Source: Jannaschia marina
GTDB lineage: Bacteria > Pseudomonadota > Alphaproteobacteria > Rhodobacterales > Rhodobacteraceae
Assembly (NCBI RefSeq): GCF_013404595.1
Contig: NZ_JABVAX010000001.1
Location: 654,646-718,645 of the forward strand
Direction: 5' to 3'
Length of the DNA stretch: 64,000 bases
The notes beneath the pieces are model-generated. The model was not told the origin of the DNA. It saw only the letters and a list, made by a program, of their open reading frames with translations, and did not search any database. Below, piece after piece: positions 34,786-42,302 of this stretch. Both the position numbers and the translations under genes were made by a program. Numbering within the stretch: position 1 is the stretch's first letter; the number at the start of each line of letters is the position of its first letter.

Positions 34786-36023
34786 TGCCGCGTCACCTGC
34801 ATATCGGTCCGGGCAACTTCTTCCGCGCGCATCAGGCGGTCTACACGCAGACGGCGGGCGGCTGGCCGATCACGGCGGTTTCGCTGCGGAACGCGGCGAC
34901 GCGGGATGCGCTCGCGCCGCAGGGGTTCGACTATGCGCTCGCCATTCGCGATGCAGCGGGCGAGCGGCTGGAGCGGATCGACGTCATCGACGCCATTCTG
35001 GTCGCGCCCGAAGATCCGGACGCGGTGCTGTCCCTGTTGACCGACCCGGAGGTCGCGGTGGTCACCATCACCGTGACCGAGAAGGGCTACGACCTGCACG
35101 CGGACGGCACGCTCGACCTCGCGGCGGTGCAGGGCGACCTCGATGGCCCGCCCCGGTCACTCGTCGGTGTGCTGGCCCATGGGCTCGCCCGCCGGACCGC
35201 GCCGCTGACGGTGCTAAGCTGCGATAACCTGAGCGGCAACGGGCGGCTCCTGCGTGGGGCAGTGGCCGCCTTCGCGGAGGCGGCGGGCCTGACGCTGGCG
35301 TGGGATCGCCTCGCCTTTCCCGACACGATGGTCGACCGCATCACGCCCCGCACGCCAACTGACCTCTCGGCGCATGTCGCCGCGGCCGGGCTGCCACCGG
35401 CGGCTCCGGTTGCCACCGAGGGCTTTACCGAATGGGTGATCGAGGACGCCTTCGCCGGACCGCGCCCCGACTGGGCCGCCGCCGGGGCGCGCATCGTTCC
35501 CGACGTGACGCCTTTCGAGACGCGCAAGCTCAGGATGCTCAACGGGGCGCATTCCTACCTCGCCTATGCCGGGCTGAACCGCGGCTTCGCCCATGTCCAC
35601 GAGGCGGTCGCCGACCCGGACCTGCGGGCGGGCGTTGCGGCGCTCATGGGGGCGGCGGCGCGCACGGTCGAAGGGTTCGACGCGGCGGAGCTCTCGGCCT
35701 ATGCCGATGCGCTCCTCGCCCGGTTCGACAACCCGTCGCTGCGACACGCGCTGGCGCAGATCGCGATGGACGGATCGCAGAAGATGCCGATCCGCATCCT
35801 CGCGCCGCTGCGCGTGCTCCACGGCGCGGACGGCCCGATCGCCCCCCATGTCGCGGCCCTCGCCGCGTGGTGCGACTTCGTCCGCGCGGCCGAGAGGCTC
35901 GACGATCCGCGCGCCGATGCGCTTGCGGCGGCGGCACGCGGGGCGGACCACCGCCGCGCGCTGTGTCGCTATCTCGACGGGAGCCTGCCCGACGCGCTCC
36001 TCTTGGCGGTCGAGCAGGCCTGA
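34785..36023 (+). CDS. uxuB: Fructuronate reductase (D-mannonate oxidoreductase)
   Basis: A 412-residue NAD-dependent long-chain mannitol dehydrogenase-family enzyme that reduces D-fructuronate to D-mannonate. Family features are the N-terminal HIGPGNFFRAHQAVYTQ, the TVLSCDNLSGNGRLLRG segment, and the catalytic ETRKLRMLNGAHSYLAYAG with the Lys and His. It is shorter than the 480-residue E. coli enzyme, mainly because of the missing N-terminal extension. The start at 34785 shares a base with the uxaC stop (TGATG). Confidence 0.9.
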   Translation: MPRHLHIGPGNFFRAHQAVYTQTAGGWPITAVSLRNAATRDALAPQGFDYALAIRDAAGERLERIDVIDAILVAPEDPDAVLSLLTDPEVAVVTITVTEKGYDLHADGTLDLAAVQGDLDGPPRSLVGVLAHGLARRTAPLTVLSCDNLSGNGRLLRGAVAAFAEAAGLTLAWDRLAFPDTMVDRITPRTPTDLSAHVAAAGLPPAAPVATEGFTEWVIEDAFAGPRPDWAAAGARIVPDVTPFETRKLRMLNGAHSYLAYAGLNRGFAHVHEAVADPDLRAGVAALMGAAARTVEGFDAAELSAYADALLARFDNPSLRHALAQIAMDGSQKMPIRILAPLRVLHGADGPIAPHVAALAAWCDFVRAAERLDDPRADALAAAARGADHRRALCRYLDGSLPDALLLAVEQA

Positions 36024-36029
36024 GCGAGA

Positions 36030-36536
36030 TCAGTGGCCGTGGGCGGAATGGTCGACCTCCGGCGCGTCGGCATCGCGGGCGTCGACGCTGATTTCGACCT
36101 CGAGCGGTCCGGCGCGCTCGAAGATCAGCGTCGCGGGCAGCCGCTCGCCCTCCTCCAGCGCATCACCGCCGAGGCCCTCCAGCATGACGTGCAGGCCGCC
36201 GGGCTCGAGCACTACGGTCTCGCCCGCAAGGATTTCGATGCCGTCCGCCTGCGGCAGCATCCGGGCAATACCGTCGTCCCCGAGTTCGGTGCGGTGCAGG
36301 CTTGTCCCCTCGACCGCCGGAACCTCCACGGCGATCAACCGGTCGGCGGTCTCACCCGTGTTGGTGATCGTGAAGAACGCCAGACCGCTCGGGGCCACGG
36401 CCGGGGCCGGGAAGCTGTGGGGATGGTCGACGGTCAGGGGACCGACCTGATACTCGTGTGCGGTTGTCTGGTTCGTCAGGCCAGCCGCGAGAAAGATCCC
36501 GGCGGCGAGCCGGGACAGAAGGATAGTCGAACGCAT
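36030..36536 (-). CDS. Periplasmic copper chaperone PCu(A)C
   Basis: A 168-residue exported PCu(A)C-family copper chaperone that delivers Cu(I) to the CuA or CuB centre of cytochrome oxidase. It has a signal peptide (about residues 1-26). The copper motif is H-x10-M-x21-HxM-like: His in LHRTELGDDGI, then RMLPQADG and GGLHVMLEGL. The C-terminus is His-rich (DHSAHGH). The gene is convergent with uxuB and partly overlaps the reading frame of the small DUF2946-like gene upstream on the same strand. Confidence 0.9.
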   Translation of the reverse strand: MRSTILLSRLAAGIFLAAGLTNQTTAHEYQVGPLTVDHPHSFPAPAVAPSGLAFFTITNTGETADRLIAVEVPAVEGTSLHRTELGDDGIARMLPQADGIEILAGETVVLEPGGLHVMLEGLGGDALEEGERLPATLIFERAGPLEVEISVDARDADAPEVDHSAHGH

Positions 36537-36916
36537 GATGTGTCCTTTCGCGTTTTCGATGTCGTCTGGATCGAAGGGAGACGCGAAAGGGGCGGGGCGC
36601 GGGCTCCGTGGCAGCGGGCCATAGCCCGGACCGGTGGCAGAGCCGCAGGTACGGCGAAGGTTGCGGTGACGACCGGGCGCTCGGCCGGCGCCGGGGCCGT
36701 TGGGTCCGCGGCGTCGAGCAGCTGACAGAGCGGGCAATCACCCGGATGGTGCCCCGCGCCGCCGCAAATCTCGGCGGGCGAGAGGCCGAGCACCTGTAGC
36801 GCCCGCTCCTGTCGTTGCGCATCGACGCGGGCCTGCGCCCCGAACCCGGCCTCCGCCGTGGCGAAGAGCATCAGGAGCATCGCAAGAGCGATGGAAAGGC
36901 GGGACGACACGCGCAT
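36476..36916 (-). CDS. DUF2946-like protein next to the copper chaperone
   Basis: A 146-residue protein with an N-terminal membrane or signal segment (LSIALAMLLMLFATAEAGFG) and the GDCPLCQLLDAAD motif typical of DUF2946-type proteins, which often accompany copper genes. The last 20 residues are encoded inside the copper chaperone gene in another frame, a 61-nt overlap. The true stop may therefore have been changed by a frameshift or mutation, since relatives end soon after a PPLS-like stretch. The function is unknown; a copper-related role is inferred from the neighbour. Confidence 0.6.
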   Translation of the reverse strand: MRVSSRLSIALAMLLMLFATAEAGFGAQARVDAQRQERALQVLGLSPAEICGGAGHHPGDCPLCQLLDAADPTAPAPAERPVVTATFAVPAALPPVRAMARCHGARAPPLSRLPSIQTTSKTRKDTSCVRLSFCPGSPPGSFSRLA

Positions 36917-36973
36917 GCCGTCCGAGTGCCCTGCACGCGCGGGGGTGTCTACCCTCGGATGGCTGTAAACCGG

Positions 36974-38362
36974 TCAGGCCGTCGCGACGAGCCGCGGACG
37001 GGCGGGCAGGGATGCCGCAGCGGTCTTCGCCCGGGTGATGAACACGACCGCCGGGGCCGCGACCTCTGCCGTGCCGAGGTCGCGCAAGACCATGCGCGCG
37101 TGGGTTTCGCCGGAGCGGGAGGCTTCGCTGATGACGTCGACCGGCGTGTCCCCGGGCACGCCCTCGGACAGCAGCCGCGCCGCGATCTCCGGGGCCGCGC
37201 GGGCTGCCATGTAGAGCGCGAGCGTCGTCCCGGGCAGGAGCATCCCGGCCCAATCGGGCGCAGTGTCGCCCGGGCGCGTGGTCCCGGTGGCGAAGGTGAC
37301 GCGGTCGGTCTGCCCCCGCTCGGTCAGGGAGCGGCCGATCGCGGCGGCGGCGGCGCTCGCGGCGGTGATGCCGGGCACGATCTCCACCGGTACGCCGTGA
37401 GCGCGGGCGGCGGCCAGTTCCTCCTCGGCCCGCCCGAAGACGGCCGGGTCGCCCGATTTCAGGCGCACCACCCGCTGCCCGGAGCGCGCGGCGGCGGTGA
37501 TGACGTCGTTGATGCGGTCCTGCGGCCAGGCGCAGGCCCCGACCGCCTTGCCCACATAGACCCGCTCCGCGTCCCGCCGCGCGAGGTCCAGCACCGCCGG
37601 GTCGACAAGCCGGTCGTAGAAGATCATATCCGCCTCCTGCAGGTGCCGCAGGGCGCGGAGCGTCAGGAGGTCCGCCGCACCGGGGCCTGCGCCCACGAGG
37701 GCGATCGAGCCGCCCTCCGCCACATCGGGTGCACCCCCGCCGGCGATGGCCGTCTTGATGGCCTGCGCCGCCTCGCGCTCCGCCCCGCGCTCCCAGGTGG
37801 CACGCGCCGCGCCGTCGAAGACCCACCGCCAGAAGTCGCGCCGCTTGGCCTTTGGCACGCCCGCAGCGACCGCGCCGCGCAGCCGCCCGGCGAGGGCGGC
37901 GAGACCACCGAGGTTCGGGGCGAGGTCGCGCTCGATGCGGGCGCGCAGCTGACGGGCCAGCACGGGCGCCGCGCCCTCGGTGCCGATGGCGACGACGAGG
38001 GGGCTGCGATCCACGATCGAGGGTGTCGTCGCGTCGCAGAGTGCGGGTTGATCCACCACGTTCACGGTCGCGCCGGCGGCCTTGGCGAGCGCGTGCAGTG
38101 CGGCATCGCGCCCCGGGCAACCGGTGGCGACGAAGACGAGCGCCGCCCCGGCGAAATGCGCGGCGGTCGGCGGCGTGACGTCCTGTTCGGCCCGGCCCGA
38201 GGCCACGAGGTCGGCGAGTTCCGGCTCCAGCGTGTCGGCGAGGAGGACAATCCGCGTCTCGGTCTTGAGCATCAGCCGGGCCTTCTGCGCCGCCTGCTCG
38301 CCGCCGCCGGCGATGACGACATGCCGCCCTTCGAGCCGCAGGAACATCGGAAAACTCTTCAT
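36974..38362 (-). CDS. cysG: Siroheme synthase (trifunctional CysG)
   Basis: A 462-residue fusion that makes siroheme, the cofactor of NirB, from uroporphyrinogen III. Residues 1-200 are the precorrin-2 dehydrogenase/ferrochelatase part (LEGRHVVIAGGGEQAAQKA). Residues about 215-450 are the SAM-dependent uroporphyrinogen methyltransferase (LVGAGPGAADLLTLRALRHL, RLKSGDPAVFGRAEEEL, PGITAASAAAAAIG). It is the last gene of the nitrate assimilation operon, 12 bp after the trpD2 stop, and is a natural part of it because NirB needs siroheme. Confidence 0.95.
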   Translation of the reverse strand: MKSFPMFLRLEGRHVVIAGGGEQAAQKARLMLKTETRIVLLADTLEPELADLVASGRAEQDVTPPTAAHFAGAALVFVATGCPGRDAALHALAKAAGATVNVVDQPALCDATTPSIVDRSPLVVAIGTEGAAPVLARQLRARIERDLAPNLGGLAALAGRLRGAVAAGVPKAKRRDFWRWVFDGAARATWERGAEREAAQAIKTAIAGGGAPDVAEGGSIALVGAGPGAADLLTLRALRHLQEADMIFYDRLVDPAVLDLARRDAERVYVGKAVGACAWPQDRINDVITAAARSGQRVVRLKSGDPAVFGRAEEELAAARAHGVPVEIVPGITAASAAAAAIGRSLTERGQTDRVTFATGTTRPGDTAPDWAGMLLPGTTLALYMAARAAPEIAARLLSEGVPGDTPVDVISEASRSGETHARMVLRDLGTAEVAAPAVVFITRAKTAAASLPARPRLVATA

Positions 38363-38374
38363 GGCATGTCTCCT

Positions 38375-39331
38375 TCAGGCGACGAGCGAGGGGGTGCGGG
38401 CAGCCCAAAGGCGGCGCGCATCGGCGAGGGCGTCGGTGTGGCCCAGCGTCTCGAGGGCGAGCGCGGCGGTGCCGGTGACGACGTCTTCCGCGAAGGGATC
38501 GCGTGTCTCGCCCGACCAGAGCGCGGCGAGGTCGATGGTCCGGTCCCCGAGGCGGCGGTGCCCCTCGGTCAGCGGCGATAGGTCCATCTGGCCGGGCTGC
38601 CCCGCGCGTAGGGTCGTCAACTGGATCGGCTTGTCCGGATGCCGTTCGAACTCGCCGCCACCGCCCTTCAGCACGCTGAGATCGCGCAGGCCGAGAAGCG
38701 CCGCCGCGTCCTGTTGCAGCCCGCGATAGGTCGGATGGAAGACGCCCTGCACCGCGGCGGGGGCGTTCCCCGGGTTCAACATGCGGCAGACGGTGTTCAC
38801 CACCGAGCGCAGGCCCAGGACCTCCCGCAGCTTCAGGAGCGCGAGCGCCTCGGGCGCGAAGGCTTCGAGTGGCAGGTAGGCGATGTCGTCGCGCTTCAGG
38901 GCCACCTCCGCCGTTGCGGGTGTCTCGGCGAACGTGATGTCCGCCGCGCCGAGGTGCGCACGGACGGAGGCGATCGGGGCCTGGTGCGAGTTCCAGCCGT
39001 GGATCAGCACGGGATGCCCCGCCGCCGCGACGAGCCGCGCGGACAGAAGGAAGAGCGGCGCGCCCCGGCTGCGCCCGGCGGCGTAGCTCGGCCAGTCGAG
39101 CGCGGGGCGCGGGCAGGGACCGAGCGTCGCGCGCATCGCCTCGGTGAAGCCCGCGACTTCCGCCGCCGTCTCGCCGTGAAACCGCATCAGCATCAGGAGC
39201 GCGCCCACGGCTTCCCGCGCGGCGCGGCCCGAGAGGATCTCGGCCATGGCATCCCGCGCTTCCTCCTGCGTCAGGTTGCGCGCCCGCGACGGGCCGCGCC
39301 CGAGGGTGCGGATGTGCGCGGCGAGGCTCAT
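38375..39331 (-). CDS. TrpD2/YbiB-like phosphoribosyltransferase-fold protein in the nas operon
   Basis: A 318-residue protein of the anthranilate phosphoribosyltransferase fold (glycosyl transferase family 3 N- and C-domains). It has an N-terminal helical domain (LTQEEARDAMAEILSGRAAREAVGALLMLMRFHGET) and a C-terminal domain containing LGLRSVVNTVCRMLNPGN and LKGGGGEFERHPDKP. The usual GTGGD phosphate-binding motif of TrpD is not seen, so it is probably not a Trp biosynthesis enzyme. YbiB-type TrpD2 proteins bind nucleic acid or nucleotides. It overlaps nasA by 4 nt. The role in nitrate assimilation is unknown. Confidence 0.82.
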   Translation of the reverse strand: MSLAAHIRTLGRGPSRARNLTQEEARDAMAEILSGRAAREAVGALLMLMRFHGETAAEVAGFTEAMRATLGPCPRPALDWPSYAAGRSRGAPLFLLSARLVAAAGHPVLIHGWNSHQAPIASVRAHLGAADITFAETPATAEVALKRDDIAYLPLEAFAPEALALLKLREVLGLRSVVNTVCRMLNPGNAPAAVQGVFHPTYRGLQQDAAALLGLRDLSVLKGGGGEFERHPDKPIQLTTLRAGQPGQMDLSPLTEGHRRLGDRTIDLAALWSGETRDPFAEDVVTGTAALALETLGHTDALADARRLWAARTPSLVA

Positions 39332-41934
39332 TCCGCCGCCTGCGGGAGGGCATGGGCGGCGAGGAGCGCGGCCAGTTCCGGGCGGCAGGAACCGCAGGAG
39401 GTGCCCGCGCCGAGGGCCGCGCCGATCGCCTCCACGCTCATCAGCCGGTCTTCGGCGATCGCCGTCAGGATCGTGTTCACGCCGACGTTGAGGCAGGCGC
39501 AGACGGTCGGCCCAGGGTCGGGCCGGTCGGCGGGCGGTTGCCCGGCGAGGACGGCGGCCGCGCCTTCGGTCAATGCCTCCGACAGGTAGCCGCGGGCCAA
39601 CGCCACCGGCTCGCGCCCGGTGAAGAGCGCGCCCGCGACCCGGCCGTCGCGGCAGATCGCGACGCGATGCGTGCCGCGCCGGGGGTCTGCGATGGTCACC
39701 GCCTCTCCCGGTCCGAAAAGCGCCTGCGCGAAGGCAGCCCAGTCGTCCGGTTCCGCCGCGCCCGCCAGCTCCACCTGCCAGCCCGTCGCGGTGCGCGCGC
39801 GGGCCCAGTAGCCGGTCGCGGGCCGGGGGCAGTCGGTCGAGACGGCGAAGCCGAACCAGGCCATGTCGGCGGGCGCGAGCGAGATCGGCGTGGCCTTGCT
39901 CTCGGGTTGACCGGAGACCGGGTCCACCGCTCCGGCGACGACCGCGTCGATGCGGCCAGTCGGGGCCTGTTCCGCCGTCCAATGGAGCGGCGCGAAGACC
40001 TGCCCCGGCGCGACGCGATCGCTGACCTGCACACGCAGGAGCGCCGTGCCGTGATCCGAGGCGACGCGGGCAAGCCCCGCGGGCCGCAGGCCGAGGCGCG
40101 CGGCATCGGCCGGGTGCACCTCGACGAAGGGTTCCGCGATGTGCCGGTTGAGGCGCGGGGCGAGCGCGCTGCGCGTCATCGTGTGCCATTGGTCGCGGAT
40201 GCGCCCGGTGTTGAGCACGAAGGGCCGCGCGGCATCGGTTGCACGGGCGAGGGGACGTGTGCGCAGGGGCAGCATCCGGCCCCGGCCGTCCGGCGTATGG
40301 AAGCGGCCGTCGGCGAAGAACCGGTCGCGGCCCTCGCCCCCCGCGGGTGCGGGCCAGATCGTGGGGGCGAGCGCCGCGTAATCGGCGGATCCGAGGCCCG
40401 AGACGTCGAAATCGCCCCCGAGGCGTGCGGCCACGCCCGAAAGCGCGGCGTGCTCGCGGAAGACCTCGGCGGCGTCGCGGTAGTCGAAGGCCGCGCGCCA
40501 GCCCATGCGCTGCCCCACCTGCGCGAAGTGCCACCAGTCGGGCCGGGCAAGACCGGGCGGCGGCAACACGGCGCGCTGACGGGAGATGCGGCGTTCGGAG
40601 TTGGTGACGGTGCCGTCCTTCTCGCCCCAGCCCGTCGCCGGAAGGAGCACGTCCGCGAGCCGGGCCGTATCGGTGCGGTCGGTCACGTCGGAGACGACCA
40701 CGAAGTCGCATCCGGCAATTGCGTCCCGCACGCGGTCGGCCTCGGGCAGGGAGACGGCGGGGTTCGTGCAGGCGATCCAGAGCGCCTTGATGCGCCCCGC
40801 TTCCACCGCGTCGAACATCTCTACCGCCTTCAGCCCCGCCCGCGGGGCGAGCGTGGGGGCCTGCCAGAAGTCCCGGACGGCGGTGCGGTGCGCGGGCGTG
40901 TCGATGTCGAGATGCGCGGCCAGCATGTTGGCGAGCCCGCCGACCTCGCGCCCGCCCATGGCGTTCGGTTGGCCCGTGGCGCTCAGCGGCCCGCAGCCCG
41001 GTTTGCCGATGCGGCCCGTCGCGAGGTGGCAATTCAGGATCGCGTTGACCTTGTCGGTCCCGCTCGTCGACTGGTTCACGCCCTGCGAATAGACGGTGAC
41101 GACGCGCTCGGTCGTGGCCCAGAGGTCGAGGAAGCGGGCGAGATCGGCGGGCGCGAGCCCCGTGTCCGTGCCCGCGTCCGCCCGGGCGGACGTGATGGCG
41201 GCGTCGACCCCGTCGAGGTGCGCGCAGAATGCCGCATCGAGGCGGCCCGTGTCGGCCAGGTGGGCGAGGAGCGCGTTGAAGACGGCCACGTCGGCCCCGG
41301 GGGCGAGGGCAAGGTGCAGGTCCGACTGCTCGGCCGTGGCGGTCCGGCGCGGGTCGATGCAGACGATCCGCGTTCCCCGCTCGGCCCGCGCGGCCAGGAG
41401 GCGCTGGAAGAGGACGGGATGGCACCAGGCGAGATTGGAGCCGACCAGCACGACGAGATCCGCCGCGTCCAGATCGGCGTAGAGGTTCGGGACGGTATCG
41501 CTGCCGAAGGCCCGTTTGTGACCCGCGACCGAGGAGGCCATGCAGAGCCGGGAGTTCGTGTCGATGTTGGCCGAGCCGATGAACCCCTTCATCAGCTTGT
41601 TCGCGACGTAGTAATCTTCGGTCAGGAGCTGGCCCGAGACGTAGAAGGCGACGCTGTCGGGGCCGTGGCGGGCGATCGTCTCGGCGAAGCGGGCCGCGAC
41701 GTGGTCGAGGGCGGTCTCCCAGTCGGTCTCCTTGCCGTCCACGCGGGGCGCGAGGAGCCGCTCGTCGAGGCTCATCGTCTCCCCGAGGGCCGCGCCCTTG
41801 GAACAGAGCCGTCCGAAATTGGCCGGATGGTCCGGGTCGCCCTCGATGGTCAGTCCGCCCTTACCGTCGGGCCGTGCAAGGATGCCGCACCCCACGCCGC
41901 AGTAGGCGCAGGTGGTGCGGACCGGCGCGCTCAC
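39328..41934 (-). CDS. nasA: Assimilatory nitrate reductase catalytic subunit
   Basis: A cytoplasmic molybdopterin (bis-MGD) nitrate reductase, 868 residues. The N-terminal 4Fe-4S ligands are Cys9, Cys12, Cys16 and Cys44 (CAYCGVGCGI, LCSKGAA). The molybdopterin oxidoreductase and dinucleotide-binding domains fill the middle. The C-terminus ends in a BFD-like 2Fe-2S domain (VCACLNVGVN, GTSCGSCRPELAALL), the usual form of NasA in bacteria that take electrons from a separate reductase or ferredoxin. No nasB-like reductase subunit follows; electrons may come through NirB or ferredoxin. It overlaps nirD and trpD2 by 4 nt each. Confidence 0.95.
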   Translation of the reverse strand: MSAPVRTTCAYCGVGCGILARPDGKGGLTIEGDPDHPANFGRLCSKGAALGETMSLDERLLAPRVDGKETDWETALDHVAARFAETIARHGPDSVAFYVSGQLLTEDYYVANKLMKGFIGSANIDTNSRLCMASSVAGHKRAFGSDTVPNLYADLDAADLVVLVGSNLAWCHPVLFQRLLAARAERGTRIVCIDPRRTATAEQSDLHLALAPGADVAVFNALLAHLADTGRLDAAFCAHLDGVDAAITSARADAGTDTGLAPADLARFLDLWATTERVVTVYSQGVNQSTSGTDKVNAILNCHLATGRIGKPGCGPLSATGQPNAMGGREVGGLANMLAAHLDIDTPAHRTAVRDFWQAPTLAPRAGLKAVEMFDAVEAGRIKALWIACTNPAVSLPEADRVRDAIAGCDFVVVSDVTDRTDTARLADVLLPATGWGEKDGTVTNSERRISRQRAVLPPPGLARPDWWHFAQVGQRMGWRAAFDYRDAAEVFREHAALSGVAARLGGDFDVSGLGSADYAALAPTIWPAPAGGEGRDRFFADGRFHTPDGRGRMLPLRTRPLARATDAARPFVLNTGRIRDQWHTMTRSALAPRLNRHIAEPFVEVHPADAARLGLRPAGLARVASDHGTALLRVQVSDRVAPGQVFAPLHWTAEQAPTGRIDAVVAGAVDPVSGQPESKATPISLAPADMAWFGFAVSTDCPRPATGYWARARTATGWQVELAGAAEPDDWAAFAQALFGPGEAVTIADPRRGTHRVAICRDGRVAGALFTGREPVALARGYLSEALTEGAAAVLAGQPPADRPDPGPTVCACLNVGVNTILTAIAEDRLMSVEAIGAALGAGTSCGSCRPELAALLAAHALPQAAE

Positions 41935-42302
41935 GCCGCGGCCCCGAGGCGGGTTGCGTCGATCAGGACACGCCCGCCTTCGACGCGGCAGGGGTAGGTC
42001 GCGACCTTGCCCTCGTCCGCCCCTTGCGCCGCGCCGGTGTTGAGGTCGAAGACCCAGTTGTGCAGCGGGCAGGTGACCGAGGTGCCATGGACGATGCCCT
42101 CGGACAGCGGGCCGCCGCGGTGCGGGCAGCGGTCGTCGAGGGCGTGGACGGTATCGGCCCCGGTGCGGAAGACGGCGACGCAGCCATGGGCCGTGCGCAG
42201 CTTGCGTGCCCCCCGCAGCGGGATGTCGTCGAGCGCGGCGATGTCGATCCAGCTCATGGCGTCGGCCTCTTCGAAGGTGGCGGGTGCGGGAGCGTGGGTC
42301 AT
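41931..42302 (-). CDS. nirD: Nitrite reductase (NADH) small subunit
   Basis: A Rieske-type 2Fe-2S protein, 123 residues from the first ATG. The cluster motifs are CPHRGGPLSEG and CPLHNWVFDL. It is the small partner of NirB in NADH-dependent nitrite reduction to ammonia. The ATG at 42302 gives a 4-nt overlap with nirB. A second ATG at 42257 (MSWIDIAALDDIPLRG), with GAAGAGGCC before it, matches the usual NirD start and would give 108 residues. Either is possible; I list the longer form. Confidence 0.93.
   Translation of the reverse strand: MTHAPAPATFEEADAMSWIDIAALDDIPLRGARKLRTAHGCVAVFRTGADTVHALDDRCPHRGGPLSEGIVHGTSVTCPLHNWVFDLNTGAAQGADEGKVATYPCRVEGGRVLIDATRLGAAA

Noticed and set aside
36738..41425. 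Very long antisense or alternative-frame open frames (871 and 1016 residues) over cysG, trpD2 and nasA
   Set aside because: They overlap well-recognised genes, have Arg/Pro/Gly-rich sequence without domains, and follow from the high GC content, which removes stop codons from other frames.
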